A DNA stretch of 64,000 bases from an uncultured candidate division Zixibacteria bacterium (GCA_937925655.1 CALAMC010000098.1:1-64000); one strand, 5' to 3'. Shown: positions 34,639 to 43,499, counted from the stretch's first letter. Notes: generated from the letters alone by a model not told the origin. A program made the numbers and translations.

Positions 34639-35013
34639 ATGGATAACAGGCGCAAGCTTGAACGAAAACGGACCGGGGCCTATGTGGCCGTGTTTGATAC
34701 AAGAACCAATGCCAGCCTGGGATGCCTGGTCGACATCACAACCGCCGGATTCAGGCTGTTGAGTACCAAACCCCTGCCTGCCGACCGATTATATTCCGTG
34801 CGCCTTGAAATCCCCGCGCCGGTGGCCGGCTCAAAAATGATTGCCCTGGAAACCAAAAGTGTCTGGTGTCGGAAAAATCAGGAAACCAATCTATTCGACG
34901 TCGGATTCATCATCCGCGCCCTTTCCGAAGATAATCTTCATCGCTTGGAACTTTGGATGGAACATCCGTCATTCCATAAATCGGGGAGCACGGTTGCCAA
35001 GCCTCAAGGATGA
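34639..35013 (+). CDS. PilZ-domain protein
   Basis: 124 residues. The N-terminal RRKLERKRT (about 3-11) corresponds to the RxxxR half of the c-di-GMP site, and LVDITTAGFRLLS (about 31-43) to the D/NxSxxG half, here DITTAG, where Ser is replaced by Thr. The remainder is a beta-barrel typical of PilZ. It would sense c-di-GMP if the Thr is tolerated. The start follows GAGGTAGCCAA; a terminator follows 24 bases after the stop. Single-gene transcript. Confidence 0.78.
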   Translation: MDNRRKLERKRTGAYVAVFDTRTNASLGCLVDITTAGFRLLSTKPLPADRLYSVRLEIPAPVAGSKMIALETKSVWCRKNQETNLFDVGFIIRALSEDNLHRLELWMEHPSFHKSGSTVAKPQG

Positions 35014-35037
35014 AGCGTAAAAATGGACGGATCCACA

Positions 35038-35071
35038 GGCGGCGGGTCGCAGGCCCCGCCGCCTTTTTTTT
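35038..35071 (+). terminator. Rho-independent terminator of the PilZ gene
   Basis: GGCGGCGGG (35038-35046) and the matching CCCGCCGCC (35055-35063) with a short loop, followed by eight T. Confidence 0.92.
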
Positions 35072-35097
35072 GGTGATAAATGAATCGTGTTTGGCGA

Positions 35098-36216
35098 TTA
35101 TTCCAACAGTGTCGTCAGGACGGTTTCAGCCGCCCGCCCCACCGGCGTCATAATCGAATCATCCCCGACATTGACACCGATAACGATCGAGAAATCTTTA
35201 TCGGGAATCACGTAGGTAACCATGTAGAAAAAGGTGTTGCTCCCGTTGTGCCAATAGAGAGTTCCATACTCGGACGGAAACACCCCCACACCACAGGCAT
35301 AATCATCAACCGGCGTGTTAAGAACGCTAAAAGTAGAAGCATCCAGCAAATGGGGATCGCCTTGCATAGCCTGAAGGTGCAGGCGAATAAACTTGCTGTA
35401 ATCCTCAAGGTTCATACTGACAAATCCGGCCGGTTCCAGAAAATCGATTTCCGGCGGTTCAATTGATGGCTCGACAGGTGTAAATTGCCCGCCGCTTAAA
35501 ACATGACCCCAGGGTTGAGAGGGATCGTGCTCGGTCGGCCAGCCAAAGAAGGCATCGATGTCCAGCGGTTCGAACAGACGGGTATCCATGAGGGTGCGCC
35601 AATCCTGATCGGTGACGCTCTCGGCCATACAGGCGGCGATGACATAACCGACGTTGGAATAACGGTAGTTGCCGGGGGTTACCGCCGGAGGAGATTTGAG
35701 GACCATTTGCGCGGCCTGCAGACGTTGCTGGCGGAGGGTGCCGGTCAACGTTGGAATCGAATCGAAATCATCATCGGCGGGGATACCGGCCCGGTGGCGT
35801 AGCAAATCAAGCAGGGTAATATCGGCATAGCCGGGGTCAACCGAATCGACCAGATTGGGGATGACATCGGCGGGCTTGGTTGTCCATTCAAGAAGATGTT
35901 CCTCGACCAGCGTCGCGATCATGGTCGAGGTCATCCACTTGGTCAAAGACCCGATATGCATCAGGTCGGCGGGCTCAAGACTGTCGGGGTATCCGGCCCG
36001 GCGAACGCCGGAAACCTGCAGGTCGCTGATACCGTCATGGCTAAATACAATCCCGGCGGCTCCGGGAATATCGTACTTTCGATTGAGGTATTCCAGTTGT
36101 CCGGCGAGCGATTTATCCGGTGTGGGGCCGGCGGAGTTATCCGAGCAGGAAACAAAGACAATCGCCGGCAAAGCAAGGCCGATGATAAAAGCCAATATCT
36201 TTTTGAATGCGGTCAT
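35098..36216 (-). CDS. Serine hydrolase lipoprotein (class C beta-lactamase/DD-peptidase fold)
   Basis: Lipoprotein signal with lipobox FVSC (Cys24). The beta-lactamase-family active site is intact: Ser90-x-x-Lys93 (GSLTKW), Tyr186-Ser-Asn188 (YRYSNVGYV) and HNGSN as the third motif near the C-terminus. The 372 residues fit the S12/beta-lactamase-C family, which includes esterases, D-aminopeptidases and DD-peptidases; few are true resistance enzymes. It is probably anchored in an envelope membrane facing the periplasm. Single gene. Confidence 0.9.
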   Translation of the reverse strand: MTAFKKILAFIIGLALPAIVFVSCSDNSAGPTPDKSLAGQLEYLNRKYDIPGAAGIVFSHDGISDLQVSGVRRAGYPDSLEPADLMHIGSLTKWMTSTMIATLVEEHLLEWTTKPADVIPNLVDSVDPGYADITLLDLLRHRAGIPADDDFDSIPTLTGTLRQQRLQAAQMVLKSPPAVTPGNYRYSNVGYVIAACMAESVTDQDWRTLMDTRLFEPLDIDAFFGWPTEHDPSQPWGHVLSGGQFTPVEPSIEPPEIDFLEPAGFVSMNLEDYSKFIRLHLQAMQGDPHLLDASTFSVLNTPVDDYACGVGVFPSEYGTLYWHNGSNTFFYMVTYVIPDKDFSIVIGVNVGDDSIMTPVGRAAETVLTTLLE

Positions 36217-36305
36217 TAATCAATACTCCGAACTTTATGATCAATATATGCATATATACATAGAAGGTTTCACAAAAAAAAGCGAAGACGTATCCGTAAT
36301 ATGTG

Positions 36306-36333
36306 TTGACATTCCCGAAGGCGCCGATATATT
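36306..36333 (+). promoter_or_regulatory. Sigma70-type promoter of RRM gene 1
   Basis: TTGACA (36306-36311), 16-base spacer and TATATT (36328-36333), about 155 bases before the RRM start. Confidence 0.55.
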
Positions 36334-36422
36334 GGAATATGTAAATTATTGTTCCGTATTAATGTGGTCAAGTCGAGTCCTTTATTCGTAATAGATTCCC
36401 TTGCAAGTTAATCCGGTTCTAA

Positions 36423-36487
36423 GGCGCAATAGGGCGCACTAACACGTTTATCCCGACAAGCCGGGATAAACCAGTTCGGAGTAGAAA
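36423..36487 (+). promoter_or_regulatory. Conserved structured leader of RRM gene (copy 1)
   Basis: A GGCGCAAT box forms a GCGC/GCGC hairpin (36424-36437). It is followed by a perfect ten-pair stem GTTTATCCCG/CGGGATAAAC (36446-36471, loop ACAAGC), then GGAGT as ribosome-binding site. The same parts in the same order precede the second RRM gene at 51092-51175, with compensatory changes in the stem. Likely a cis-acting RNA controlling translation or stability, for instance by the RRM protein itself or by temperature; that role is inferred. Confidence 0.65.
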
Positions 36488-36733
36488 ATGAATATCTACG
36501 TCGGAAATCTCTCTTACGATACGAGAGAAGAAAACCTCCGCGACCTTTTTGAAGGCTACGGCGAGGTGGTAAGTGTCAACATCGTAATGGACAAAATGAC
36601 CGGCCGCTCGCGCGGTTTCGGTTTTGTCGAGATGGCCTCGAATGAGGACGGACAGAAAGCTATCAGCGAGTTGTCCAACCACGAACTCGACGGCCGCAAT
36701 CTTAGCGTGAACGAAGCCCGTCCGCGCAAGTAA
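36488..36733 (+). CDS. Small RRM-domain RNA-binding protein (copy 1)
   Basis: 81 residues, a single RRM: RNP2 NIYVGNL at residues 2-8 and RNP1 RGFGFVEM at about 40-47. Members of this bacterial/cyanobacterial Rbp family bind single-stranded RNA and are often cold-induced. It lacks the glycine tail of the second copy at 51176-51502, ending at EARPRK. A strong terminator follows. The gene has its own promoter and a conserved leader. Confidence 0.95.
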   Translation: MNIYVGNLSYDTREENLRDLFEGYGEVVSVNIVMDKMTGRSRGFGFVEMASNEDGQKAISELSNHELDGRNLSVNEARPRK

Positions 36734-36754
36734 GACCTGTTGATATTCCGAAAA

Positions 36755-36791
36755 CAAAAAACCGGCGTTTTATATAAAGCGCCGGTTTTTG
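36755..36791. terminator. Rho-independent terminator after RRM gene 1
   Basis: ACCGGCG (36761-36767) pairs with CGCCGGT (36780-36786), flanked by an A-run before and T-run after, so it also works for the convergent minus-strand gene. Confidence 0.88.
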
Positions 36792-36813
36792 GTTTGTGCA
36801 TAATTCCAAGGGC

Positions 36814-37389
36814 TCATACGTACGAAATTGGTTTATTATCGCCCAATTCAATATAAAAAACATCCTTAGGATTGCCGCTAACGTGGGACTCTATTAAATC
36901 AGCAGTGATATCCAATATGCGAATCAATTCCTCCATTCTTTGAGCGTAGTGCGCAAGAATACTTTCAAGCTTAATCGGTATGTTTAGCTTAAAATATTGC
37001 CATATCTCTGTGTCATAATTATTCATGAATCTGTCCACAGCATTGAAGTAATGATAAATAACATGAAATGAATGCCTTTCTTTTAATGTCAAAGAGGGAT
37101 ATATTTCATTATAATAATTATCATAGAATGTCGTGACGAAATTTACACTTTGCCCAGATAAAATGCTCCCGGAGTTTAAGGTCGATATTATTTTACTAAT
37201 ATGGTCCTTTTTTTGAGAAATCATGTGTTTGTTAGTTTTAATCTCCTCCAAAATAAGATACCTTTGTTTTTCTATTTGTTTGCGTGATTTGTATGCCGTC
37301 CACCATGCATTAATGGTGAATCCCAATAGGACAACAAAAGCGCCGCTGAAAAAAGGGACAAGGTCCTTTAAAATGTCATTTTCATTCAT
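36814..37389 (-). CDS. Membrane-anchored hypothetical protein, AT-rich
   Basis: 191 residues: one N-terminal transmembrane helix (about 10-30, FFSGAFVVLLGFTINAWW) followed by a helical cytoplasmic or periplasmic domain. The base composition is clearly more AT-rich than most of the window, suggesting acquisition. No family recognised. Bases 37390-37593 hold no gene. Confidence 0.65.
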   Translation of the reverse strand: MNENDILKDLVPFFSGAFVVLLGFTINAWWTAYKSRKQIEKQRYLILEEIKTNKHMISQKKDHISKIISTLNSGSILSGQSVNFVTTFYDNYYNEIYPSLTLKERHSFHVIYHYFNAVDRFMNNYDTEIWQYFKLNIPIKLESILAHYAQRMEELIRILDITADLIESHVSGNPKDVFYIELGDNKPISYV

Positions 37390-37593
37390 AATGATATGCT
37401 CCCTTGATATTTTAGAATTTCAACCTGTCATAGTCTTTAAAGTCTAATATAATCGATTCAGTCTGGTCAATGAAAAATATACCCCTCACTTTCCTCTTGA
37501 CAATCAACCACTTAAACGGTTTTCGTTAGAACGCATCCGATTTTTTTGAATAGGCTATTTTGGGGTTAGGTATATGGAAAAAATAAGGACTGG

Positions 37594-37613
37594 ATTCCCG
37601 CCTTCGCGGGAAT
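37594..37613. repeat. dRS3/REP-like palindrome ATTCCCGC-cttc-GCGGGAAT
   Basis: A perfect eight-pair inverted repeat with a 4-base loop, flanked by CTGG and GACAGCG. This is the widely distributed ATTCCC...GGGAAT type (compare Neisseria dRS3). Only one copy is in the window. Confidence 0.7.
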
Positions 37614-37628
37614 GACAGCGACATATAA

Positions 37629-37652
37629 CCGGTCGGTCTGAAAACCGACCGG
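37629..37652. repeat. Perfect nine-pair hairpin CCGGTCGGT/ACCGACCGG
   Basis: Loop CTGAAA, no T-tract on either side, 34 bases before the ribosome-binding site of the NfeD gene. It may be part of the same repeat element as the dRS3-like palindrome or a leader structure. Confidence 0.55.
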
Positions 37653-37694
37653 CCACAACGCAATATGTGATAATAGAGCCGAAAGGAGAATAGA

Positions 37695-38129
37695 ATGCCG
37701 ACGTTGTTCTGGATATGGCTCGCGGCGGCCGCGATCTTTTTAATCATCGAAATCGCCACCCCATCGCTGGTCTTTGCCTGTTTTGTGGTCGGGTCGATCG
37801 CCTCGGCGGTTTTGGCCTACCTCTACCCCGAATCGTATCTCTGGCAAATCGGTGTTTTCGCGGTCATCTCGATGATTCTTATTCCGCTGACCCGTCCGCT
37901 GGCCCGCAAAATCACGGTCGAGTCGCCGCAGAAAAGCAATGTCGATGCCATGATGGACCGTCCCGGCCTGGTGGTCAAAACCATCGACCCCGACAAAGAC
38001 ACCGGCCAGGTGCGCGTCGACGGGCAGGTGTGGCAGGCGCAGGCATCGGGCAAAATCGAAGAGGGCGCCAGAGTCATAGTGACCGGCATCACCGGGGCGC
38101 GTCTGACGGTGAAAAAAATCGAGAAATAG
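37695..38129 (+). CDS. NfeD-family membrane protein
   Basis: 144 residues: two to three hydrophobic helices (about 2-22, 25-45 and 50-68) and a C-terminal OB-fold (about 80-144, GLVVKTIDPDKDTGQVRVDGQVWQA). NfeD proteins partner with SPFH proteins encoded next to them, as here (42 bases apart), and are thought to help build membrane microdomains and control membrane-protein quality. The start follows AAAGGAG. Confidence 0.93.
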   Translation: MPTLFWIWLAAAAIFLIIEIATPSLVFACFVVGSIASAVLAYLYPESYLWQIGVFAVISMILIPLTRPLARKITVESPQKSNVDAMMDRPGLVVKTIDPDKDTGQVRVDGQVWQAQASGKIEEGARVIVTGITGARLTVKKIEK

Positions 38130-38170
38130 TACGGACGACGATAACTTTCGTCGGGAAAGGACAATAAATC

Positions 38171-39115
38171 ATGGAAGCCTATATTTTCGTCATAATGATC
38201 GTATTTCTGGCCTTCGTGCTGGGGGCGATGTCGATACGGATCATCCGTCCCTACGAAAAAGGCCTGGTGGAACGACTCGGCAAATACCAGCGGACACTTC
38301 CGCCGGGTCTGAACCTGATTCTGCCGTTTTTCGACATCGTGCAGAAAGTGGACATGCGCGAAATCGTGCTCGACGTCCCGCCGCAACAGGTCATCACCAA
38401 GGATAACGTCAAAGTCGAGGTGGACTGCATTGTCTATTGCCAGGTAACCGACCCGGTGCGGGCCAAGTATGAAATCGCCAATTACATTCTGGCCTCGACC
38501 AAACTGGCCCAGACCAATCTGCGCAATGTCATCGGCGAGATGGAACTGGACCAGTCGCTGTCGTCGCGCGATATTATCAATAATCAACTGCGAGACGTGC
38601 TCGATACCGCCACCGACAAATGGGGCGTCAAGGTCAACCGGGTGGAAATTCAGAGGATCGACCCGCCCGCCGACATCACCGAAGCGATGAGCCGTCAGAT
38701 GAAAGCCGAGCGCGACAAGCGCGCCGCCATCCTTGAGGCCGAGGGCCAGAAACAGGCGGCCATTACCGTGGCCGAGGGCCAACGGCAGTCGGCGATTCTG
38801 GAGGCCGAGGGCCGGGCCGAGGCGGTGCGTAAAACGGCCGATGCCGAAAAGTACCGCCAGATCGCCGTGGCCGAAGGTCAGGCCAAAGCCATTGCCAACG
38901 TCTTTGGCGCCATCCACGAAGGCAAACCGGACGAAGAACTGATCACGCTTAAATATCTGGAGATGCTCCCGGAACTGGCCAAGGGCAGCGCCAACAAAAT
39001 CTTTTTGCCCTATGAAGCCAGCGGGATTATTGCCGCCTTGTCGGCCATGGTCGAAGGCATCAAAAGCGGCGAACCGGATAAAAAGCGCATGACGGATACG
39101 ACGGGGAAATCATAA
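38171..39115 (+). CDS. SPFH-domain stomatin-like protein (QmcA/paraslipin type)
   Basis: 314 residues: N-terminal membrane anchor (about 3-22), SPFH domain (about 25-200, GLVERLGKYQRTLPPGLNLILPF) and an alanine/glutamate-rich helix (about 180-250) with repeated EAEGQ/AEGQ units used for oligomerisation. Together with NfeD it forms the classic two-gene operon of the bacterial inner membrane. A terminator follows 31 bases after the stop. Confidence 0.95.
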   Translation: MEAYIFVIMIVFLAFVLGAMSIRIIRPYEKGLVERLGKYQRTLPPGLNLILPFFDIVQKVDMREIVLDVPPQQVITKDNVKVEVDCIVYCQVTDPVRAKYEIANYILASTKLAQTNLRNVIGEMELDQSLSSRDIINNQLRDVLDTATDKWGVKVNRVEIQRIDPPADITEAMSRQMKAERDKRAAILEAEGQKQAAITVAEGQRQSAILEAEGRAEAVRKTADAEKYRQIAVAEGQAKAIANVFGAIHEGKPDEELITLKYLEMLPELAKGSANKIFLPYEASGIIAALSAMVEGIKSGEPDKKRMTDTTGKS

Positions 39116-39145
39116 CCTTACCGGACGACATAGAAAATACCATAC

Positions 39146-39174
39146 AAAACGGAGGCGGCGCCTCCGTTTTTATA
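39146..39174 (+). terminator. Rho-independent terminator of the NfeD-SPFH operon
   Basis: AAAACGGAGGC/GCCTCCGTTTT with a 3-base loop, then TATATC. Confidence 0.88.
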
Positions 39175-39234
39175 TCTTACAATCGTATTTGACATGACCG
39201 GGTCATTTGGTTAGATTGCAATGGGTGAAAAAAT

Positions 39235-40680
39235 ATGAATTCATCGAATAAAAATACGGAAGTCCGGCGCCCGGCTGTGGCGGGGTCATTTTACCCGTCC
39301 GACCCGGTCGCGTTATCCAAAATGCTGGCCGAAATGTACTCCACGGTCGAGAAGAAAGCTCTGCCCGGACGGCCCATCGGCATTGTCGCCCCGCACGCGG
39401 GCTACATGTATTCCGGGCGCACGGCGGCCGCGGCCTATAAGCATCTCGAAGGCATGGAATACGATACGGTCGTGGTGATATCGCCCTCGCATACCGTCTT
39501 TTTCCAGGGGGCATCGGTCTACAACGGCGGCGCCTATCAGACCCCGATCGGCGTGGTGCCGATCGACATGCCGCTGTCCAGCCGTATCGCCCAAATTCAC
39601 CCATCGATTTTTCTCTCCAATAAGGGTCACACCGGTGGATCGGTGCGCGGGGAACACGCCCTGGAGGTACATCTTCCCTTCCTGCAGTTGGTGCTGGGCA
39701 AATTCAAACTGGTCGCCATCGTCATGGGTGACCAGGAATTGTCAACATCGCAGGCTCTGGGCGAGACACTGGCATCGGCCCTGAACGGTAAAAATGCCCT
39801 GATTGTGGCCTCGACCGACCTGTCGCATTTTTATTCCGAAAAAGACGCCCGCCGTCTCGACGGCCAGATTCAGAAGGCCATCGAAAATTATAATCCCGGT
39901 CAATTGCACGGCATCATCAGCTCCGGCAAAGGTGAAGCCTGCGGCGGCGGGCCGGTGATCGCCACCATGATCGCCACCAAACGGCTGGGGGGCGAGGAAA
40001 TCGTCATCACCAATTACACCACGTCGGGGGAATCATCGGGCGATTTCAGCGAAGTGGTCGGCTACCTTTCGGCGGTGATCGTCTCTCCCAGGCAAGTCAA
40101 AACGGTCAACCATACCATGGGTTCCCTGCCCAAAAAGCAGAATGACGGCTTAACCGAGGAAGACAAGCAGTATCTTCGAGATCTGGCCAAACGCTCCATA
40201 GTCATGGGCATGAAGGGTGAAAAATTGCGCGACGAGGAACCGCCCTCGCGGATACTTAAGGAAAACCGCGGGGCATTCGTAACGATCAAGATTAACGGCA
40301 ACCTGCGCGGGTGTATCGGTCAGATTCGGGCGGCCCAGCCACTCTATAAAACGGTGGCCGAAATGGCGCAGGCGGCGGCGTTCGAGGACCCCCGTTTTAT
40401 GAGCCTGACCGAGGATGAGTTTTATGATATCGATATCGAGATATCGGTTCTGTCGCCATTGATGAAGGTCGATGATCTAAACGAAATAAAAGTCGGGCGC
40501 GACGGCCTGCTGATTCGCCTCGATATGCATTCCGGCCTGCTTTTGCCGCAGGTGGCAACCGAGTATGGCTGGGACAGCACCACCTTCCTCGAACAAACCT
40601 GCCTTAAAGCGGGACTGCCCAAAAACAGCTATAAAGACAAACGGGCCGAGATTTATAGGTTTACGGCGGATGTCTTTTAG
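39235..40680 (+). CDS. Fused AmmeMemoRadiSam proteins B (MEMO1) and A (AMMECR1)
   Basis: 481 residues. Residues about 10-285 are the MEMO1-like dioxygenase-fold domain (APHAGYMYSG, EHALEVHLPF, STDLSHFY, EACGGGPV). Residues about 300-481 are the AMMECR1 domain (RGAFVTIKINGNLRGCIGQI, FEDPRFMSLTEDE, LLPQVATEYGWD). These two usually occur with a radical SAM enzyme as the AmmeMemoRadiSam system, whose chemistry is not well defined. The radical SAM partner is not within this window. The two domains are fused in one reading frame. Confidence 0.93.
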   Translation: MNSSNKNTEVRRPAVAGSFYPSDPVALSKMLAEMYSTVEKKALPGRPIGIVAPHAGYMYSGRTAAAAYKHLEGMEYDTVVVISPSHTVFFQGASVYNGGAYQTPIGVVPIDMPLSSRIAQIHPSIFLSNKGHTGGSVRGEHALEVHLPFLQLVLGKFKLVAIVMGDQELSTSQALGETLASALNGKNALIVASTDLSHFYSEKDARRLDGQIQKAIENYNPGQLHGIISSGKGEACGGGPVIATMIATKRLGGEEIVITNYTTSGESSGDFSEVVGYLSAVIVSPRQVKTVNHTMGSLPKKQNDGLTEEDKQYLRDLAKRSIVMGMKGEKLRDEEPPSRILKENRGAFVTIKINGNLRGCIGQIRAAQPLYKTVAEMAQAAAFEDPRFMSLTEDEFYDIDIEISVLSPLMKVDDLNEIKVGRDGLLIRLDMHSGLLLPQVATEYGWDSTTFLEQTCLKAGLPKNSYKDKRAEIYRFTADVF

Positions 40681-40802
40681 CCGGCCGAATTTGCACCTGT
40701 CTTTTTAATTTAATCGTAAAACCCACGTCATTAATTTCATTGATTTTTCCGCAATTTTAATACCGGTTGGGGCTTGTCTTTATTTCGGCGGACGTTTACA
40801 TT

Positions 40803-41801
40803 GTGGCCGTGACGGAGCCGAGCAAAGAAAAAGTATTGATTACCGGGGCGAACGGATTTGTCGGAAGCCATTTATGCCGGGCCTTTCTGGATGCGGGCTA
40901 TCATGTCATCGCCGGGGTTCGCGAAGAGTGCGATATCGGACTCATTGAAAAGCTCGATATCGAATATCGTTTCGGCGATGTGACAAAACCTGACACCCTG
41001 CCCTCAATGCTGTCCGGCGTCGATTACATCATTCACAACGCCGGGCTGGTCAAGGCGCGCGATCCGAACGCGTTTTATACCGTCAACAAGCAGGGTACGG
41101 CCAACGTTATGGCGGCCGCCGCCGATACCGCGGGACTTAAAAAGCTGGTGTATATATCTTCGGGCGCGGCCGCCGGGCCGTCGCAACCCGGAACAATCCT
41201 TACTGAAGAAGATGAACCGCATCCGGTAACCGAGTATGGCCGTTCCAAGCTGGCCGGGGAACAAGTCATCCGCGAGGGCAGCGATAAAATCAACACCGTT
41301 ATATTACGTCCCTCCGGCGTATACGGCCCCGGCGATAAAGAAATGCTGGCCTTTTTTCAGATTGTCGATTGCCGCATCCGGCCGTACATCGGCAAATTGA
41401 ACCGGCGTTTGAAACTCGTTCACGTCGAAGACCTGGCCCGGGCGACGGTGCGCGCGGTGCAATCAAATATAACATCCGGGTCGATATATTTCATCGCCGA
41501 AAACCGCAGTTATACTTTCAGCGAGATGATAAGAATCTTGGCCAGGGCGTCGCGCCGTTACGGCCTGCCGATTTACATCCCCGGTTTTGCGGTCAGGCTG
41601 ATAGCCCGCCTGTCGGAAGCGCTTATGCGTGCCTTCGGAAAAACGCCGATGTTCACGATGGAAAAGGCCGCGGAAATTCTGGCCGCCTGGGAAATCAGCA
41701 CGGACCGGGCCGAGAAGGAACTGGGATTCACGGCGCAGATCAATTTCGCCGAGGGAGCGCTGGAAACAATGCGCTGGTATCGCATGGAGGCGTGGTTATG
41801 A
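40803..41801 (+). CDS. NAD(P)-dependent SDR-family epimerase/dehydratase
   Basis: Extended short-chain dehydrogenase: Rossmann motif ITGANGFVGSHL at the N-terminus, a catalytic Tyr-x-x-x-Lys in EYGRSKLAGE, and RPSGVYGPGD. The C-terminal substrate part is of nucleotide-sugar or hydroxysteroid type; the substrate is not readable. The start is uncertain: GTG at 40803 or 40809, neither with a clear ribosome-binding site. The stop overlaps the next ATG (ATGA). Confidence 0.87.
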   Translation: MAVTEPSKEKVLITGANGFVGSHLCRAFLDAGYHVIAGVREECDIGLIEKLDIEYRFGDVTKPDTLPSMLSGVDYIIHNAGLVKARDPNAFYTVNKQGTANVMAAAADTAGLKKLVYISSGAAAGPSQPGTILTEEDEPHPVTEYGRSKLAGEQVIREGSDKINTVILRPSGVYGPGDKEMLAFFQIVDCRIRPYIGKLNRRLKLVHVEDLARATVRAVQSNITSGSIYFIAENRSYTFSEMIRILARASRRYGLPIYIPGFAVRLIARLSEALMRAFGKTPMFTMEKAAEILAAWEISTDRAEKELGFTAQINFAEGALETMRWYRMEAWL

Positions 41802-42220
41802 TGGTCAGTTTTTCGCTGTTGACGGCCTGCCTTTTGGCCGGCGCGGCCTGGTTGCTGCTCGTCGGATTCTTATGGTACAAACTGGAAAATGTCATCCCTG
41901 CCCTGCGGGGCTTTCCGGAGAACCTCGTCGAAAAACGCGGGGTTTCGTGGTTTATTTCATGCTTTGTCATCGAATTTATTTTCTTCGCCTTCGTTCCGGC
42001 CGTGGTGTACAGCTGGTTCTATACGGTGATTCCTTTTTACGGCATCCGCGGCGGTATCGCGGTAGGATTGTACGTATATATCTTTGGCATGGTTCCGCTG
42101 GCCATTCTGACCATGTTCCGGATAAAAATCCCCTCGCTGTATATAATGTACTTAATGCTCGGTCTGCTGATAAAACTCATCGGCTGCATGGCCATCATCG
42201 GGTATTTATACATAATGTAA
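41798..42220 (+). CDS. Four-helix hypothetical membrane protein
   Basis: 140 residues with four hydrophobic segments (about 3-25, 47-72, 78-100 and 110-135). GGAGG lies 8 bases before the ATG, which overlaps the stop of the epimerase gene, so the two are translationally coupled. The class V aminotransferase gene follows after 20 bases. No family recognised. Confidence 0.75.
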   Translation: MMVSFSLLTACLLAGAAWLLLVGFLWYKLENVIPALRGFPENLVEKRGVSWFISCFVIEFIFFAFVPAVVYSWFYTVIPFYGIRGGIAVGLYVYIFGMVPLAILTMFRIKIPSLYIMYLMLGLLIKLIGCMAIIGYLYIM

Positions 42221-42240
42221 TAACAACGGAAGGACCCGCC

Positions 42241-43416
42241 ATGATGAAAAACACGGCATCGGTTTTTAATGACATCCGTGAGCAATTCCCTCTGGCCGAC
42301 CCTGAACGCGGAATCACTTATTTCAACAGCGCTTCGACCGGGCCGCTGTGCCGCCCGGTAAAAGAGGCACTGGATGAATATTACGAGATGTCGCAGTACA
42401 GCGACGGTTCGACCGGCCGCCCGGACATCGACCGCATCGCCTTCGGGCATCTCGAAAATATCCGCAGGCTCGGAGCAAAAATCCTCCGGGCCCGTCAGGA
42501 TGAAGTCGGCTTCGGGTTCAATACCGGTTACGGCCTGAATATCGCCGCCCAGGGATTGCCGCTCGAAAAGGGCGATGAAGTTTTATTATCCGAGGTGGAG
42601 TTTCCGGCCAACGTCTACCCCTGGCTGGCTCTTCGCCAAAGAGGCGTGAAAGTTAAATTTATCGAGGCGGCCGACATGTGCTTCGACCTCGATAAATTCG
42701 CCAAAGCCATAACACCGAAAACCAAAGTCCTGTCGTTATCATTCGTGCAGTTTTTCAACGGTTTTAAAAATGACCTGAAAGCGATCGGTGAAATCTGTAA
42801 AGACCGCGGCATATATTTCGTGGTGGATGGTATTCAGGGTTGCGGAGTGGAACCGATCGATGTCAGAAAATGCCAAATCGACATTTTGTCATCGGGTGCA
42901 CAGAAATGGATGCTTTCGCCGCTGGGTACCGCCCTGTTTTATGTACGGAAAGACCTTCAACCGCAATTGCGACAACCTCTCGGAAGCTGGCTGTCGGTCG
43001 ACTGGAAACTGAATTTCACCAATTTGTTTCATTTTGATCTGCCTTTTTTCGACAACGCCCGGCGTTTCGAACTGGGGACATATCCCTACGCCCATGTTTT
43101 TGCCCTGTCGAAGGCGCTGGAGATACTGACCGGCATCGGTATCGCTAATATTCAAAAGCACAACCATGCCCTGCTGGACAAACTGATATTGTACCTTAAT
43201 GGCAATGACAAATTCCGGATTACATCAAACCCGCAGAAGCATCACCGCTCGTCGATTCTGGCCTTCACCTGCCGGGACGCGCATGAATTGTATGTCGCTC
43301 TGACGCGCGCCCGGATATTCACGTCGTTTCGTGAGGGGGCAATACGGGTTTCGGTGCACCTGTTTAACAACGAGGCCGACATCGATCGACTGATCGGAAT
43401 TCTCGATAATTTTTAG
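42241..43416 (+). CDS. Class V aminotransferase / cysteine-desulfurase-like PLP enzyme
   Basis: 391 residues, fold type I. The PLP lysine is Lys222 (SSGAQKWMLSPLG), with Asp196 and Gln199 (VVDGIQGCG) in the cofactor site, and YFNSASTGPL at the N-terminus. Similar to selenocysteine lyase/IscS-like and isopenicillin-N-epimerase-like proteins; the mobile-loop cysteine of true desulfurases is not evident, so the reaction is open. The start follows GGAAGGA. Third gene of the epimerase operon. Confidence 0.87.
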   Translation: MMKNTASVFNDIREQFPLADPERGITYFNSASTGPLCRPVKEALDEYYEMSQYSDGSTGRPDIDRIAFGHLENIRRLGAKILRARQDEVGFGFNTGYGLNIAAQGLPLEKGDEVLLSEVEFPANVYPWLALRQRGVKVKFIEAADMCFDLDKFAKAITPKTKVLSLSFVQFFNGFKNDLKAIGEICKDRGIYFVVDGIQGCGVEPIDVRKCQIDILSSGAQKWMLSPLGTALFYVRKDLQPQLRQPLGSWLSVDWKLNFTNLFHFDLPFFDNARRFELGTYPYAHVFALSKALEILTGIGIANIQKHNHALLDKLILYLNGNDKFRITSNPQKHHRSSILAFTCRDAHELYVALTRARIFTSFREGAIRVSVHLFNNEADIDRLIGILDNF

Positions 43417-43499
43417 TTGCCCTTCCGGGATCGCGGCCGTATTATTTTTATTATAGCATGCCTGTTTTTTCGCGTGAATTCTATATAGGAGGAATAACG

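Noticed and set aside
36249..36391. Possible 47-residue peptide (MHIYIEGF...) upstream of RRM gene 1
   Set aside because: It contains the RRM promoter and has no ribosome-binding site; composition looks intergenic.
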